DNA of 64,000 bases from Bog-473 sp963741995 (GTDB taxonomy: Bacteria > Actinomycetota > Acidimicrobiia > Acidimicrobiales > RAAP-2). Shown here one piece after another: positions 1-9,405 of the stretch. The notes under the pieces are model-generated. The model did not search any database, had not been told where the DNA came from, and saw only the letters and a program-made list of their open reading frames with translations. A program made the translations under genes and the position numbers. The stretch's first letter is position 1. The number at the start of each line of letters is the position of its first letter. Location of the stretch: NCBI GenBank assembly GCA_963741995.1, contig CAVUKI010000010.1:62001-126000 (forward strand), given 5' to 3'.

Positions 1-1
1 G

Positions 2-931
2 TCATGCCGCATCCTCGAGGGAGAACCCCAGATCGCGAACCCGCGTCAGCCGTTCCGGCCCAAACTCGAATTCCATCTGACCGCGCGTCAGCGTCGGACG
101 CGTCGGCAGGCGGGGCAGCGTCACAAGTTCGTCCATGATCGAAGTCGGGGGATCGAAGCCGAGGAATTCGACGAGTGTGGGGACAACGCTGGAGGGGTTT
201 CTACACAGTTCGTCGTAATTGACGACGAGGAAGCGGCCCGGCCGCATCGCACGTCCACGCGTCAGGGCAAGCTCGTTGGCCTCGATCCAATAGTCGAGAG
301 AGTCCTGGGGTGTCGGCGGGGTTCTGCGAACCTCGAGCCCGAAAAGTTGTCCCCAGCGGCTCACCTGGGCCTGGTTGCGGCTGTGGGCCATGTACACGCC
401 GTTTCGGATGACGTGCACATAGCGCAGCCGATCGCCGAAGTGGCGGAGCAGATGCGGCAGAAAAAGATGGCTGTTCGGCTCTTTCCAGCCCCATTTCGGT
501 GCACTTCTGGGGATGGTCTCTCGGGAGAGAAGCAAGGTCGCCCCAATTTCTCGTAGCCACTCGGGTGGGCGGTCGTCCAGCAGTGGTCGAGCCCGGGCTT
601 CCATCTGGCAACGTTCGACGACGTCCGCGATGGCGCGCCGGTCGCCTCGTGAGATCTGTCCGGTCATGGCCCGTTCGAGGAGATCGAGCGACCGCGACAC
701 GAGTATCTGGTCAGGCGAATGCACGTCGAGGTCGTACCGCGGCAACTTGCACAGCAAGGTGAACCACTTGTTGTCGCCCGCTTTGTTCAGGGACGAGCCG
801 GTAGAGACCCCGAGCTGGCGCATGATCTGCGCGACCACCCGGGTGCCACTGCCGCCGACCCCTCCTGCGACGATCGGGCCCTGCTCTGGGCCGAATGCGG
901 GAGCTCGACTCCTCCGGCTGAAGAGTCTCAC
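2..931 (-). CDS. sulfotransferase family protein
   Basis: The protein is 309 aa. It opens with a P-loop-like motif GGVGGSGTRVV (about residues 23-33), the 5'-phosphosulfate-binding loop of PAPS-dependent sulfotransferases, and has a later HVIRNGVYMAHSRNQ stretch that fits the 3'-phosphate-binding motif. It probably transfers sulfate from PAPS to a glycan hydroxyl or amine in the cytoplasm; the acceptor is unknown. It is the last gene of the minus-strand operon. Its ATG overlaps the stop of the preceding fusion gene by 4 bases, so translation is coupled. The stop codon lies at bases 2-4, so the gene is complete. The sulfotransferase fold is fairly sure, the substrate is not. Confidence 0.8.
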   Translation of the reverse strand: MRLFSRRSRAPAFGPEQGPIVAGGVGGSGTRVVAQIMRQLGVSTGSSLNKAGDNKWFTLLCKLPRYDLDVHSPDQILVSRSLDLLERAMTGQISRGDRRAIADVVERCQMEARARPLLDDRPPEWLREIGATLLLSRETIPRSAPKWGWKEPNSHLFLPHLLRHFGDRLRYVHVIRNGVYMAHSRNQAQVSRWGQLFGLEVRRTPPTPQDSLDYWIEANELALTRGRAMRPGRFLVVNYDELCRNPSSVVPTLVEFLGFDPPTSIMDELVTLPRLPTRPTLTRGQMEFEFGPERLTRVRDLGFSLEDAA

Positions 932-3030
932 AATGCCGACCCCTCTCGGCGGTCGGTCGGCGATGTACCGCCTTTCTCCTCGTTGCGAAGATACTCATCC
1001 CGCGCCTGCTCGGCGTCTTTTCGCTCGTACCACCTCTTGACCCCGGCCAGGTCCGACCAGGGCCGAGGATTCCGGTGAGCCGACACTCGGCGGTTCGGCA
1101 GGACATCGAGCGCGTCCCACTGCTGCGTGTACACAGCGTCAAGTGATCGGCGGCGTCGGGCGAACCCGCTGAAGCCGGCTGATTCGTGCAGGCCGATGCG
1201 GTTGGCCCGGGGACCGCAGATGAGCTCGAGCTTGGCCCGGGTGAACTGCTCGTCACGATACTGGAAGTGGTGCATCACGATGCCTTCTCGCGGCTCGACC
1301 AGCGGATCGGAGGAAAAGGCCAGGTGGGCGCCGTCGTTGCTCAGCACGAACTGCCCATGGCGGTCGAAACGCTGCAGGGGGTGCTTCCAGTGCCCGAGGG
1401 GGCACGGCGGGTTGTTGGCGGGCTCGAAGACGTAGCAGAGGGGCTGGAAGTCGATGGGGTGGAAGCCTTCGAGGTATTCGGGAGAGCCGCTCGGGACGTG
1501 ATTCATGAACGTCGCGCCCACCACGCGGAACCGGCGGTCGAGGCCGGCCAGGTACTCCCGCACCGTCTGCCCGGCGGGGCCCTCCGGGAATTCGTCGCTG
1601 TCGAGGAGGAGCCACCACACGTGGTCGGCGCCGCTGCGCAGGGACTCCCGCGCCACGACCGCATTGACCAGCGATTGCACGAGTCTGCCGTCGAAGACCT
1701 CCGTCTCGTAGACCTCCGCAACAGTCGCACCGGCGCGCGTTGCATTGGCCAGCGTCGCGTCGCTGCTCGCGTTGTCCACCAGATAGACGGCGTCGGCTCC
1801 ATGCGCGAAGACATTGCGAACGGTGGCTTCGATGAGGTCTTCGTCCATCCACGTCTTGATGACCGCGCAGAACCGGAAGCCCGGGAGGGTTTCAGGGCTC
1901 ACCGGGTCTTCCATGTTTCGGATCTGGGGTCCGACTGCCGCCGGGCGGCGATTGAGTACCCGCCTGGGTGCGCTTGGCCAACGGAGCAGGCGGTCCCGCT
2001 GGTTCTCCGGAGCCGCGCTCCCGTTTCCCGTAGGAGCTGGGAGCTCCGAAAGGGTGGGGCCCGAGGAGGTCGCGCGCCAGATCGCCCGGGTGGCAGCGAA
2101 CAGCCGGGACCGCTTGATCCATTTCAGTTCCGATTCGGCGCGCGCGATTCCGAACGTGACCATCTCACCACTGCGCTCGAGTGTGATCACGTCGTTCACC
2201 CACTGCGGCTCTGCGAGCGCTGCGAACGTGGACCATTGCGGATTCGGTCCGCGTCTCGAGAGAATGGACTGCGCAAACGATCGTTGTTCCTCGACGAGAA
2301 CATCTGACGTGCGCGGGGCTGTATCGCTTCCAGCGGTCGAGTGGTGCCGGAGCGCCGGCTCGAGCGCGGCCACGGCCTCGGGCAGGTTGTGGCCGGCGAG
2401 TTCGATCCCCTGTTCGGCCAGAAAGAGAGCGAGGTCACTCAACCCTCGCTGCGACTCACTTATGAGCTCGCCGTATTCGAGCACGAACACAGGCAGGCCC
2501 TCGACGGCCGCGATGGATTGCTGCACGTAGCGACGCCAGAGCGCGAGCCCAAGGGTCAGTGGAAAATCGTTGCGGTGGCCGAGTGAACGGGCGACCTCCA
2601 GAGGGTCCCGTAGGACGAGGATGGCGACCGGTCGTTCGGGGAGGGCGGTGCGCCAGAGTGGAAGGGTGATGCACAGCCGCGGATCCTTCAAGACAAGATG
2701 CGGCCCCCGAAACTCTTCCCGCACGAACTTTGCGGCGCCGGTCCGGAGCTCGGAAGTCCACCGGTCGTCGGCCAGCGCCCAGTCCTGTTCGGGAAGGGGT
2801 GGCGCCGACCAGGTTCCGCCGAGGTGGCGCAGGATGGTATCGCTGTACGTCACGAACCTCCGGCTCTCCCAATAGCCCCGCTCGTTGAAGGGGCCAGGAG
2901 TGATGAGGTCGGACACGTCGGGCAGCGTCAAGCCGAGCCGAACGACGGCGTTGGCCACCGCGGAGGTGCCGCTCCGGTGCATACCAACGACTACGGCGTG
3001 GGTCCCGGGGCGACCGGCGCCTTGGCTCAT
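928..3030 (-). CDS. sulfotransferase - glycosyltransferase (GT2-like) fusion
   Basis: About 700 aa with two enzymatic halves. The N-terminal third has the sulfotransferase P-loop VVVGMHRSGTSAVANA and a downstream LVLRDPLEVARSLGHRND 3'-phosphate motif. The C-terminal half (from about residue 390) begins FRFCAVIKTWMDEDLIEAT and carries VYLVDNASSD and LLLDSDEFPEG, the nucleotide-sugar fold and DXD-type metal motif of GT2/GT92-like glycosyltransferases. I chose the ATG at 3030 because it forms an ATGA overlap with the preceding stop and sits just before the P-loop; a longer frame reaching 3147 has an unlikely Cys/His-rich leader that overlaps the upstream gene. The fusion suggests sugar addition and sulfation of one glycan are physically coupled. 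Confidence 0.8.
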   Translation of the reverse strand: MSQGAGRPGTHAVVVGMHRSGTSAVANAVVRLGLTLPDVSDLITPGPFNERGYWESRRFVTYSDTILRHLGGTWSAPPLPEQDWALADDRWTSELRTGAAKFVREEFRGPHLVLKDPRLCITLPLWRTALPERPVAILVLRDPLEVARSLGHRNDFPLTLGLALWRRYVQQSIAAVEGLPVFVLEYGELISESQRGLSDLALFLAEQGIELAGHNLPEAVAALEPALRHHSTAGSDTAPRTSDVLVEEQRSFAQSILSRRGPNPQWSTFAALAEPQWVNDVITLERSGEMVTFGIARAESELKWIKRSRLFAATRAIWRATSSGPTLSELPAPTGNGSAAPENQRDRLLRWPSAPRRVLNRRPAAVGPQIRNMEDPVSPETLPGFRFCAVIKTWMDEDLIEATVRNVFAHGADAVYLVDNASSDATLANATRAGATVAEVYETEVFDGRLVQSLVNAVVARESLRSGADHVWWLLLDSDEFPEGPAGQTVREYLAGLDRRFRVVGATFMNHVPSGSPEYLEGFHPIDFQPLCYVFEPANNPPCPLGHWKHPLQRFDRHGQFVLSNDGAHLAFSSDPLVEPREGIVMHHFQYRDEQFTRAKLELICGPRANRIGLHESAGFSGFARRRRSLDAVYTQQWDALDVLPNRRVSAHRNPRPWSDLAGVKRWYERKDAEQARDEYLRNEEKGGTSPTDRREGSAL

Positions 3031-5111
3031 CGCGCACCCGCACGAATGATCGCTGCCATCTGGGAGAGACTGCTCACAGGTCCAGCTGTGTCTTTTGCTC
3101 GGACGTTCCGAACTGTGATGTCCACGGTCGTGGGCCGCTTCCCGCAAAGCGCCAGAGCGCGCTCGGCCGCCCGGAACATTCGCGACGACTTGGTCCAGTA
3201 CAGCTCGTGTTTGGCCAGCACGACCTCACGCCGCAATTGGAGTACGTAGTCGGCCCACGGTGGAGCGGGGGGCAACTCCGGAGGCTTCCAAGCAGCGTGG
3301 GTCCCCACGCGCTCAGTCATGATGGCGTGGACCTCGCGGTGTGCTCCGATGAGCGGCTCGTATTCGGATCTGTCACTGGTCTGATGCCTGAGGCGGGCGT
3401 CCAGGAATTTCAGCCCAGCACCTCTCGAATCGGGGTCGAGGTGGACGCCCAACTCCTCGAGGTAGCCGCAGACGACGTCGCTCCATTTGACCGGATCCGC
3501 CAGCATGGCCGCGTAGTCGACCACGAGGGTGGGTGAACCCTCGAGACTCAAGGCTGCTGAGCGCACATAGCGATCCCACAGCGCCAGGCCGAGGACGATG
3601 GGGAGTTCGTCTCGTGCCTGCAGCGAACGAGCCACCTCCAACGGGTCGCGCAGCACGAAGATGGTCGCCAGCAGACCGGGGAGCGCGCTTCTCCAAAGGG
3701 GCAGGGTTATGCAGAGTCGAGGGTCTTTCAAGACGACAGGTCTTCCATCGAACGTGGAGCTGTACCACTGAGCTGCCTCGACTCGCAGTGGGTCGAATTT
3801 ACGGTCGTTCTCCCAGCTCGACTCGGGTGGTGGCGGGGCGTACGTGTCGGCTCCCCGCGCGGCCAGCACCCGCACATTGCACATGTGCACCGCCTCGCTC
3901 TCCCAGTGGCCGCGCTGATTTGACTCGCTGGCCGGCACGAGGTCTTCCGCTCTCGGACCGGCGAGCCCCAACCCGACGAGCAGCCCGGCCGTCGCCGACG
4001 TCCCGCTGCGGTGCATCCCGACGACCGCCACGCAGGCAGGAAGGTCCGGATGCGCGCCTGGCTCGGTCGAGCGAGGCCGTCCGCCTGTGTTCGTGGTGTC
4101 GGTACCTCCTGGCCCATCTCTCGCGGCCAGCCGCCGGTTCACCTCCGCGTTCATGGCCTCGATGACCTCGGGTCGATTGGCCAGGTCGATCTTGCGGGCG
4201 AAGGCCGCGCCCGAGCTCCAGACGGCCGGGAGATCCTCGGGTGTGAGGACCATCCACCGCGCCGTCGGCTTCTGCGGTCCAATCGGGACATAGGTCACGA
4301 CATCGGTGGTGACCACGAGATCCTCGGCATGGCGCAGGACCGTGTGGAAATAGGTTTCGTCGGGAATGTGACCGCCGCGGAACCACTCGCTGAGGGCTGG
4401 GTCCGTGTGCAGGATCGACTCGGCGGCCCGGCGGCCGAAGGCGATCCACTGGGAACCCTTGTAGAACGCCCAATGCTTCACGGGACCACGGGATCGGGGA
4501 CGGCCGAAGAACCAGGTCTCGCGGCGGTGGGAGTACTCGACTGTGAAGATCGGGTTGAGGTAGAGGCTGAGCTTCCAGAGTCCGCCGATAGCACGGTGCG
4601 CGACCGACATGCCGGGCTGGTGCACACTGACCCACCGGTGGACGCACCGTGACAGGTACATGTTGGCGCCCTCATCGGATCGCCCGAAGCGCAGCCGTTT
4701 CGGCAATGGATCAGCTTCCACGAACGCGTCGATGTCCGACGCCGCCGTCGTGGCTTCCCATTGCCAGAGATCCTTGACCGGCCAGTGTTCGCCCGAGAGC
4801 ACGACGAACCAGTCGGCGCGCAGCCGTTCGAGAGCAAACCGGACCATGCGCAAGGTGGCCTCCACAATGGACCAGTCGCCCCAAAGGACCCGACCACGCT
4901 CCACGAAGTGGATACGGCTCGGCGGTCGACCTCCCCACGGCAAGTCGTCTGCGGCGAGATCATGGTGCACGACGACCTGCGCACACGGGCTGAGCTCGAG
5001 GATTCTGGCGGCGAGAGCCTCCACCTGTCGTGGCTCCTTGTGGGCGAGGATCAGGTAGGCGAAACAAGCGCCGTCCTCTTGGCGGGACTCCGGGTGAGGC
5101 GCCGAGCTCAT
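3027..5111 (-). CDS. GT14 (core-2/I-branching type) glycosyltransferase - sulfotransferase fusion
   Basis: 694 aa. Residues 1 to about 330 match the GT14/'Branch' family: AYLILAHKEPRQVEALA at the start, VVHHD, GDWSIVEATLRMVRFAL, VVLSGEHWPVK, and PDETYFHTVL near the domain end. Residues from about 355 form a sulfotransferase with P-loop VVGMHRSGTSATAG and FVLRDPLEVARSLQ. GT14 enzymes make beta-linked GlcNAc branches or add xylose from UDP-sugars in eukaryotes; the bacterial substrates are mostly unknown. The domain order is the mirror of the next gene, whose sulfotransferase half is clearly similar. It is joined by 4-base overlaps on both sides. Confidence 0.82.
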   Translation of the reverse strand: MSSAPHPESRQEDGACFAYLILAHKEPRQVEALAARILELSPCAQVVVHHDLAADDLPWGGRPPSRIHFVERGRVLWGDWSIVEATLRMVRFALERLRADWFVVLSGEHWPVKDLWQWEATTAASDIDAFVEADPLPKRLRFGRSDEGANMYLSRCVHRWVSVHQPGMSVAHRAIGGLWKLSLYLNPIFTVEYSHRRETWFFGRPRSRGPVKHWAFYKGSQWIAFGRRAAESILHTDPALSEWFRGGHIPDETYFHTVLRHAEDLVVTTDVVTYVPIGPQKPTARWMVLTPEDLPAVWSSGAAFARKIDLANRPEVIEAMNAEVNRRLAARDGPGGTDTTNTGGRPRSTEPGAHPDLPACVAVVGMHRSGTSATAGLLVGLGLAGPRAEDLVPASESNQRGHWESEAVHMCNVRVLAARGADTYAPPPPESSWENDRKFDPLRVEAAQWYSSTFDGRPVVLKDPRLCITLPLWRSALPGLLATIFVLRDPLEVARSLQARDELPIVLGLALWDRYVRSAALSLEGSPTLVVDYAAMLADPVKWSDVVCGYLEELGVHLDPDSRGAGLKFLDARLRHQTSDRSEYEPLIGAHREVHAIMTERVGTHAAWKPPELPPAPPWADYVLQLRREVVLAKHELYWTKSSRMFRAAERALALCGKRPTTVDITVRNVRAKDTAGPVSSLSQMAAIIRAGAR

Positions 5112-6127
5112 CGGGAGCGCACCTCGCTCCGGTGCCGGCCGGCATCGACCAGCGTGTCGATCGCGGCGCTCACCTCAGGGTTGCGATTCGGATGGAGCTT
5201 CCTGGCGAAGGCTGCGCCCGAAGCTGTCACTTGTGGGAGTTCATTGGCCTTCAACAGCATCCAGCCCGGCGTCGGGCGCGGCGGCTGGGGTGGGACCCAG
5301 GTCACCACAGTGCGCGCGATCGTGAGTTGCGGGTCGTGATGCAGCAGAGACTGGAAATACGACTCGTCCGGGATGTGGCTGTGCCGGAACCACGAGGCCA
5401 CCCCTTGGTCGGCCTGCAGTATGACTCCCGCCGACCGTCTGTTGCAGGCGAACCACTCCGAGCCCTTGTAGAGGTCCCATCCCTTCAGGGGACCTCGCCG
5501 GCGCGCCACTCCGAAGAACCAGGCCTCGTTGCGCAGTGAGAACTCGAGCTTGAACACCGGATGTGTCAGGTTGCTGACCTTCGCGAGCGCGGACAAGGCC
5601 CTGTGTATCGGCGACCAGCGGGGACGGCGGACCGTGAACCAGCGCAGCCGGCACCGCGCCAGGTCGCGGCTGGCGTCAGCATCTCGCAGCCCGAAGCGCG
5701 GCCGCGCCGGGAGCTCCTCGGCCGGCAGCAACGCGTCGCAGCGAGAGTCGGCCACGTCCGCCTCCCATGCCGCCAGGTCGGTCACCGGCCAATGCTCGCC
5801 CGATATGACCACCAGCCATTCGCTGCCGAGCTGCTCCTGGGCGAAACGGATCATCCGTAACGTGGCCTCGACGATCGACCAGCCGCCCCATTCGACGGTC
5901 GTCCGCTCGACGAAATGGACCCGAGCAGGCGGACGCCCGTCCCATGGAGGGGGGCCACCCTTGAGGTCATAATGGATGACAATGTGCGCCGTCGGGCTGA
6001 GCTCGAGGATTCTCCGTGTCAGGCCCTCCACCTGACCAGGGTTCTGGTGGCAAAGGACGAGGTACGCCCATCTTCCGCGGGCTCCGAGCGAGCCCGCGCT
6101 CTCCTCTCCGGATACCTCAGCCTCCAC
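5108..6127 (-). CDS. GT14 (core-2/I-branching type) glycosyltransferase
   Basis: A single-domain GT14 protein of about 339 aa. Its conserved blocks parallel its two neighbours: AYLVLCHQNPGQVEGL, IVIHYD, GGWSIVEATLRMIRFA, VVISGEHWPVTD, GSEWFACNRR, and PDESYFQSLL. It has no signal peptide, so it acts on the cytoplasmic side, presumably with UDP-activated sugar. Start choice is uncertain: GTG at 6127 has a purine-rich GGAGG/AAGGG stretch upstream, while an in-frame TTG at 6196 would add 23 residues. Its stop overlaps the next gene's ATG by 4 bases. A 65 to 134 base gap separates it from the upstream GT14 gene, the only loose junction in the operon. Confidence 0.8.
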   Translation of the reverse strand: MEAEVSGEESAGSLGARGRWAYLVLCHQNPGQVEGLTRRILELSPTAHIVIHYDLKGGPPPWDGRPPARVHFVERTTVEWGGWSIVEATLRMIRFAQEQLGSEWLVVISGEHWPVTDLAAWEADVADSRCDALLPAEELPARPRFGLRDADASRDLARCRLRWFTVRRPRWSPIHRALSALAKVSNLTHPVFKLEFSLRNEAWFFGVARRRGPLKGWDLYKGSEWFACNRRSAGVILQADQGVASWFRHSHIPDESYFQSLLHHDPQLTIARTVVTWVPPQPPRPTPGWMLLKANELPQVTASGAAFARKLHPNRNPEVSAAIDTLVDAGRHRSEVRSR

Positions 6128-6261
6128 CAGGTGACCCTTCAACCTCCACGTACGTAGCTTCGCGCGGCCAGCAACGTGACCGTTACGCGAACTCAAGGCG
6201 CAGCCGCGTTCGCAGTCAGCTCCGGCGAAGCGGAGCGTAGGCGAGCCAGGAACGGGTCCTG

Positions 6262-7305
6262 TCAGGCTCCGGGCATCTGATTCGATGCGCGAGACGCCGC
6301 CGTCGTCGAGGCGCTCCGACGTTCGGGGCGCTGCTGATCCACGGCATCATCTATGCCCGCGACGACCTCCGGCCAGGCCGCCAGGTCGACTTTTCGGGCG
6401 AACGGAAGTCCCGACGCTCGTACCGCAGGAAGATCCTCGGGCGACAGCTGCATCCATCCGGGGTAGGGCTTCGCGGGTGTGTCCAAGACGAAGGTCGTCG
6501 GAATGTCCGCAATGACGAGGCCGGGTACGTGACGGAGTGCCGTCTGCAGATAGGTCTCGTCGGGGATCCAGCCGTGCTCGAACCACTCTGCGATGGCAGG
6601 ATCGATCGTGAGCGCCACCGCTGCGGCCCGCCGGTTGAGCGCAAACCACTGGGGGCCGCGATAGAAGGTCCAGCCGCGAACCGGGCGGTCGCGCCGCGGC
6701 CGGCCGATGCCCCATGCGTCCCGGCGATGGATGTACTCGACCGACAACACAGGCCGAACGCGGGAGCTGAGTTTCACCAGGAGCCCCATGGAGCGATGGG
6801 CAATGTCGTTGCGCGGTCGGTCGAAGAGCGACCAGCGGAGGCGACTCCGCGCCAGATACTGATTGCGGTCGAAATCCTTTGAACCGAACCGAAGGCGGGA
6901 GGGAAGCGGCTCTGCCGCGAGGAGCGCATCGTTCCCGGACGCAGCCGTGCTCGCCTCCCATCGTGGCAGGACGACTGCGGGGCGGTGCTCACCGGACAGG
7001 AGGACGAACCAGTCGGCGTCGAGGTGCTCGACCGCGTAACGAACCATGCGCAACGTGGCCTCGATCATCGACCAGTCTCCCCACGACACGCGGCCACGCT
7101 CGACCAGGTGCAACGGTGCTGACGGATGACCTCGCCAGGGCGGGTCGCCCGCGTCTGCGTCATGGTGGACGACGACCTGGGCCCCCGGGCTCAGGTCGAG
7201 GATCCGCCGTGCCAGGTCTTCGACGTGCTGCGGGTCTTTATGAGTCAGCAGGAGGTATGCAAACGAAGGATGCTTTGGGGAGGTGGACACGCCGTCAACC
7301 GGCAC
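6262..7305 (-). CDS. GT14 (core-2/I-branching type) glycosyltransferase
   Basis: 347 aa, the third GT14 paralogue. It carries AYLLLTHKDPQHVEDLA, VVVHHD, WGDWSMIEATLRMVRYA, FVLLSGEHRPAV, GPQWFALNRRAA, and PDETYLQTALRH. The expected role is transfer of a sugar from a nucleotide donor onto a growing glycan, acceptor unknown. The GTG start at 7305 overlaps the aminotransferase gene by 11 bases, which supports co-translation. The three GT14 proteins are divergent in sequence but collinear, which fits old tandem duplication followed by specialisation for successive linkages. Confidence 0.8.
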   Translation of the reverse strand: MPVDGVSTSPKHPSFAYLLLTHKDPQHVEDLARRILDLSPGAQVVVHHDADAGDPPWRGHPSAPLHLVERGRVSWGDWSMIEATLRMVRYAVEHLDADWFVLLSGEHRPAVVLPRWEASTAASGNDALLAAEPLPSRLRFGSKDFDRNQYLARSRLRWSLFDRPRNDIAHRSMGLLVKLSSRVRPVLSVEYIHRRDAWGIGRPRRDRPVRGWTFYRGPQWFALNRRAAAVALTIDPAIAEWFEHGWIPDETYLQTALRHVPGLVIADIPTTFVLDTPAKPYPGWMQLSPEDLPAVRASGLPFARKVDLAAWPEVVAGIDDAVDQQRPERRSASTTAASRASNQMPGA

Positions 7306-8431
7306 GGCGGGTCATGTCGAGGATGACGGCGATGATTCGGTCCTGATCGGCAGGGGAGAGGGCGCTTCCGCTGGGCAGGCAGAGGCCTTGCTCGAAGATC
7401 TTCTCCGCCACCATTCCGCCGATCGACCGGACGTTCCGGTAGAGCGGCTGCAAATGGAGCGGCTTCCACACCGGTCGTGACTCCACGTTCAGCGACTCGA
7501 GCGCCAGTCGTATGTCCTCCCGTCCGATTCCGGCGCGGGACGGATCGACCACGATGCACGTCAGCCAGTAGTTCGGCTCCACGTTCGGCCCCACCGGCAT
7601 CATGTCGAGGCCGTCGACAGCCTCAAAGGCCTCGCGGTACCGTCGATGGAGCACATGGCGACGCGCGATCCGCTCGTCGAGCCCCTGCAACTGTCCACGA
7701 CCCAACGCGGCGAGCAGATTGCTCAGGCGATAGTTGTAGCCGAGCTCGCTGTGCTCGTAGTGCGGGGCGGGCTCGCGGGCCTGGCTGGCGAGGAACCGGG
7801 CCTTCGCGACGAGCGTCGCCGAACTCGAGACGAGCATGCCGCCACCGCTCGTTGTGATGATCTTGTTGCCGTTGAACGAGAAGGCGGCGCAGATGCCGAA
7901 CGAACCGGCCGGGCGTCCCCGGTGCGTTGCTCCGAGTGCTTCGGCAGCATCTTCGATGAGGGGGATGTCGAATTGGGCGCAGGTTGGCTCAATGGCGTCG
8001 TAGTCGGGGCAGCCACCGAGGAGGTCGACGCTCACGACCGCAGCGGGCAGCCTGCCTTGTCGCGCCCGTGTTTCGAGCTCGTCGGCGAGCAGCGCAGCGT
8101 CCATGCTCCAGCTGCGCGGGTCGGAGTCGACGAACACGGGCTCGGCCCCGAGGTAGCGCACAGCATTCGCCGTGGCCACGAACGTGAGCGAAGGGACGAT
8201 GACCTCGTCACCGGTCCGGACGCCGGCCAGGAGGAGGCCGAGGTGCAATGCGGCGGTGCCAGTGGACAGCGCGGCGGCGTGCTCGAGGCCGACCCGTGCG
8301 GCCAGCTCTCGCTCGAAGAGGTCGACATGAGGGCCGAGCGGAGCGAGCCAGTTCGAGTCGAACGCGTCCAACAGGAGCTCGCGCTCCACGGCGCCGGCGT
8401 CGGGCGGAGACAGATACACGCGCTGGTTCAT
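7295..8431 (-). CDS. DegT/DnrJ/EryC1/StrS-family sugar aminotransferase
   Basis: 378 aa, the usual length for PLP-dependent sugar aminotransferases. It starts RVYLSPPDAGAVERELL, has STGTAALHLGLLLAG for phosphate binding, SLTFVATANAVRYLG, VEDAAEALGA-like sequence (read here as IEDAAEALGATHRG), and FSFNGNKIITTSGGGML with the Schiff-base Lys. Family members convert a keto-sugar nucleotide to a 4-amino (or 3-amino) sugar using glutamate. With the flanking WecA-like transferase and GNAT acetyltransferase it could supply an N-acetylated diamino-sugar primer, but the matching dehydratase is not in the window. Confidence 0.9.
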   Translation of the reverse strand: MNQRVYLSPPDAGAVERELLLDAFDSNWLAPLGPHVDLFERELAARVGLEHAAALSTGTAALHLGLLLAGVRTGDEVIVPSLTFVATANAVRYLGAEPVFVDSDPRSWSMDAALLADELETRARQGRLPAAVVSVDLLGGCPDYDAIEPTCAQFDIPLIEDAAEALGATHRGRPAGSFGICAAFSFNGNKIITTSGGGMLVSSSATLVAKARFLASQAREPAPHYEHSELGYNYRLSNLLAALGRGQLQGLDERIARRHVLHRRYREAFEAVDGLDMMPVGPNVEPNYWLTCIVVDPSRAGIGREDIRLALESLNVESRPVWKPLHLQPLYRNVRSIGGMVAEKIFEQGLCLPSGSALSPADQDRIIAVILDMTRRAG

Positions 8432-9405
8432 GTCGAGAGCTCGTCAGTCGGGTTCTGATTCCGAGACCCCGATCCTGCCTGCAGGCCGGCGGCGAGGAGG
8501 CCGAGCACCGTGAGAGCCAGGACGACCCAGGCCAGCTTGCTCGCCAGGTGTGAGGCCAGGAGGGCCAGGGCGACCGCCAGCATTTCGGCCAGAGCGTAGA
8601 CGGCGACCGTTTTGCCGACGCGCCAGCCGGACCGCACCAGGACGTCGTAGGGATGATCGCGGTCCCCGGCGAAGAGCGAGCGACCCGTGCGCATGCGCCG
8701 GAGCATCGCCAGGGCCACCTCTACGACGGGAAGGGCAATCAATGCGAGGGCCCCGACCCCAGTTGGGGGTGGCACTCCCGGGGCCCATGCCAACGCGAGC
8801 AGCGCAGTCATGGAGATGCCGATGAGGCAGGCACCGCCGTCGCCGAGGTACACCCTGGCCGGTGGGCGGTTGAAGACCAAGAAAGCCGCAGCCGCTGCGG
8901 CGAGGGCCAACGCGAGACTGCGGGCGTCACCGGTCAGAAGCACGCTGAACCCTGCGGCCGCGGCGAGGGTGACCGACCCGCAGAGCGCGTCGAGCCCATC
9001 CAAAAGGTTGCATCCATTCATGAGGACGAGCGCGGCCGCCGGCACCAGGAGGAAGCCAACTGCGCCGAAGCGTGTCGAGACGACCGCGGCCAGCACCAGG
9101 CCGATCGCCAGTTCTCCGAGCAGCCGTGCGACAGGAGGCAGCGGTCGGACGTCGTCCGCGGTGCCCAAGGCCAGGGCCATGCCGAAGGGCACCAACAGCC
9201 AGGGGTCGACGATCGCGGCACCGAGGCCCAGGCCGAAGGCGAGACCGATGCCACCCAGGTAGGGCGTGGCGCTCGCCTGAGGTTTCAGCGCCCCTGGCCG
9301 ATCCACGAGCCCGATGCGGGAGGCGAATCGGATGGCGAGAGGCGTTGCGAGCAGCGAGGCGACAAACGCACCTCCGGCCACGCCGAGGTTCTGGCTGACG
9401 GTCAC
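8428..9405 (-). CDS. WecA/MraY-like polyprenyl-phosphate sugar-1-phosphate transferase
   Basis: 325 aa polytopic membrane protein with about ten hydrophobic helices. Signature positions of the GT4/MraY-WecA superfamily are present: RPGALKPQASATPYLGG after the first loop, GTADDVRPL (Asp pair), MNGCNLLDGLDAL and RVYLGDGGA. Such enzymes move a sugar-1-phosphate from UDP-sugar to undecaprenyl phosphate and so start lipid-linked glycan synthesis. It overlaps both neighbours by 4 bases. It is more likely the initiating enzyme of this sulfated-glycan operon than the cell-wall MraY, because no mur genes are near. Confidence 0.88.
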   Translation of the reverse strand: MTVSQNLGVAGGAFVASLLATPLAIRFASRIGLVDRPGALKPQASATPYLGGIGLAFGLGLGAAIVDPWLLVPFGMALALGTADDVRPLPPVARLLGELAIGLVLAAVVSTRFGAVGFLLVPAAALVLMNGCNLLDGLDALCGSVTLAAAAGFSVLLTGDARSLALALAAAAAAFLVFNRPPARVYLGDGGACLIGISMTALLALAWAPGVPPPTGVGALALIALPVVEVALAMLRRMRTGRSLFAGDRDHPYDVLVRSGWRVGKTVAVYALAEMLAVALALLASHLASKLAWVVLALTVLGLLAAGLQAGSGSRNQNPTDELST

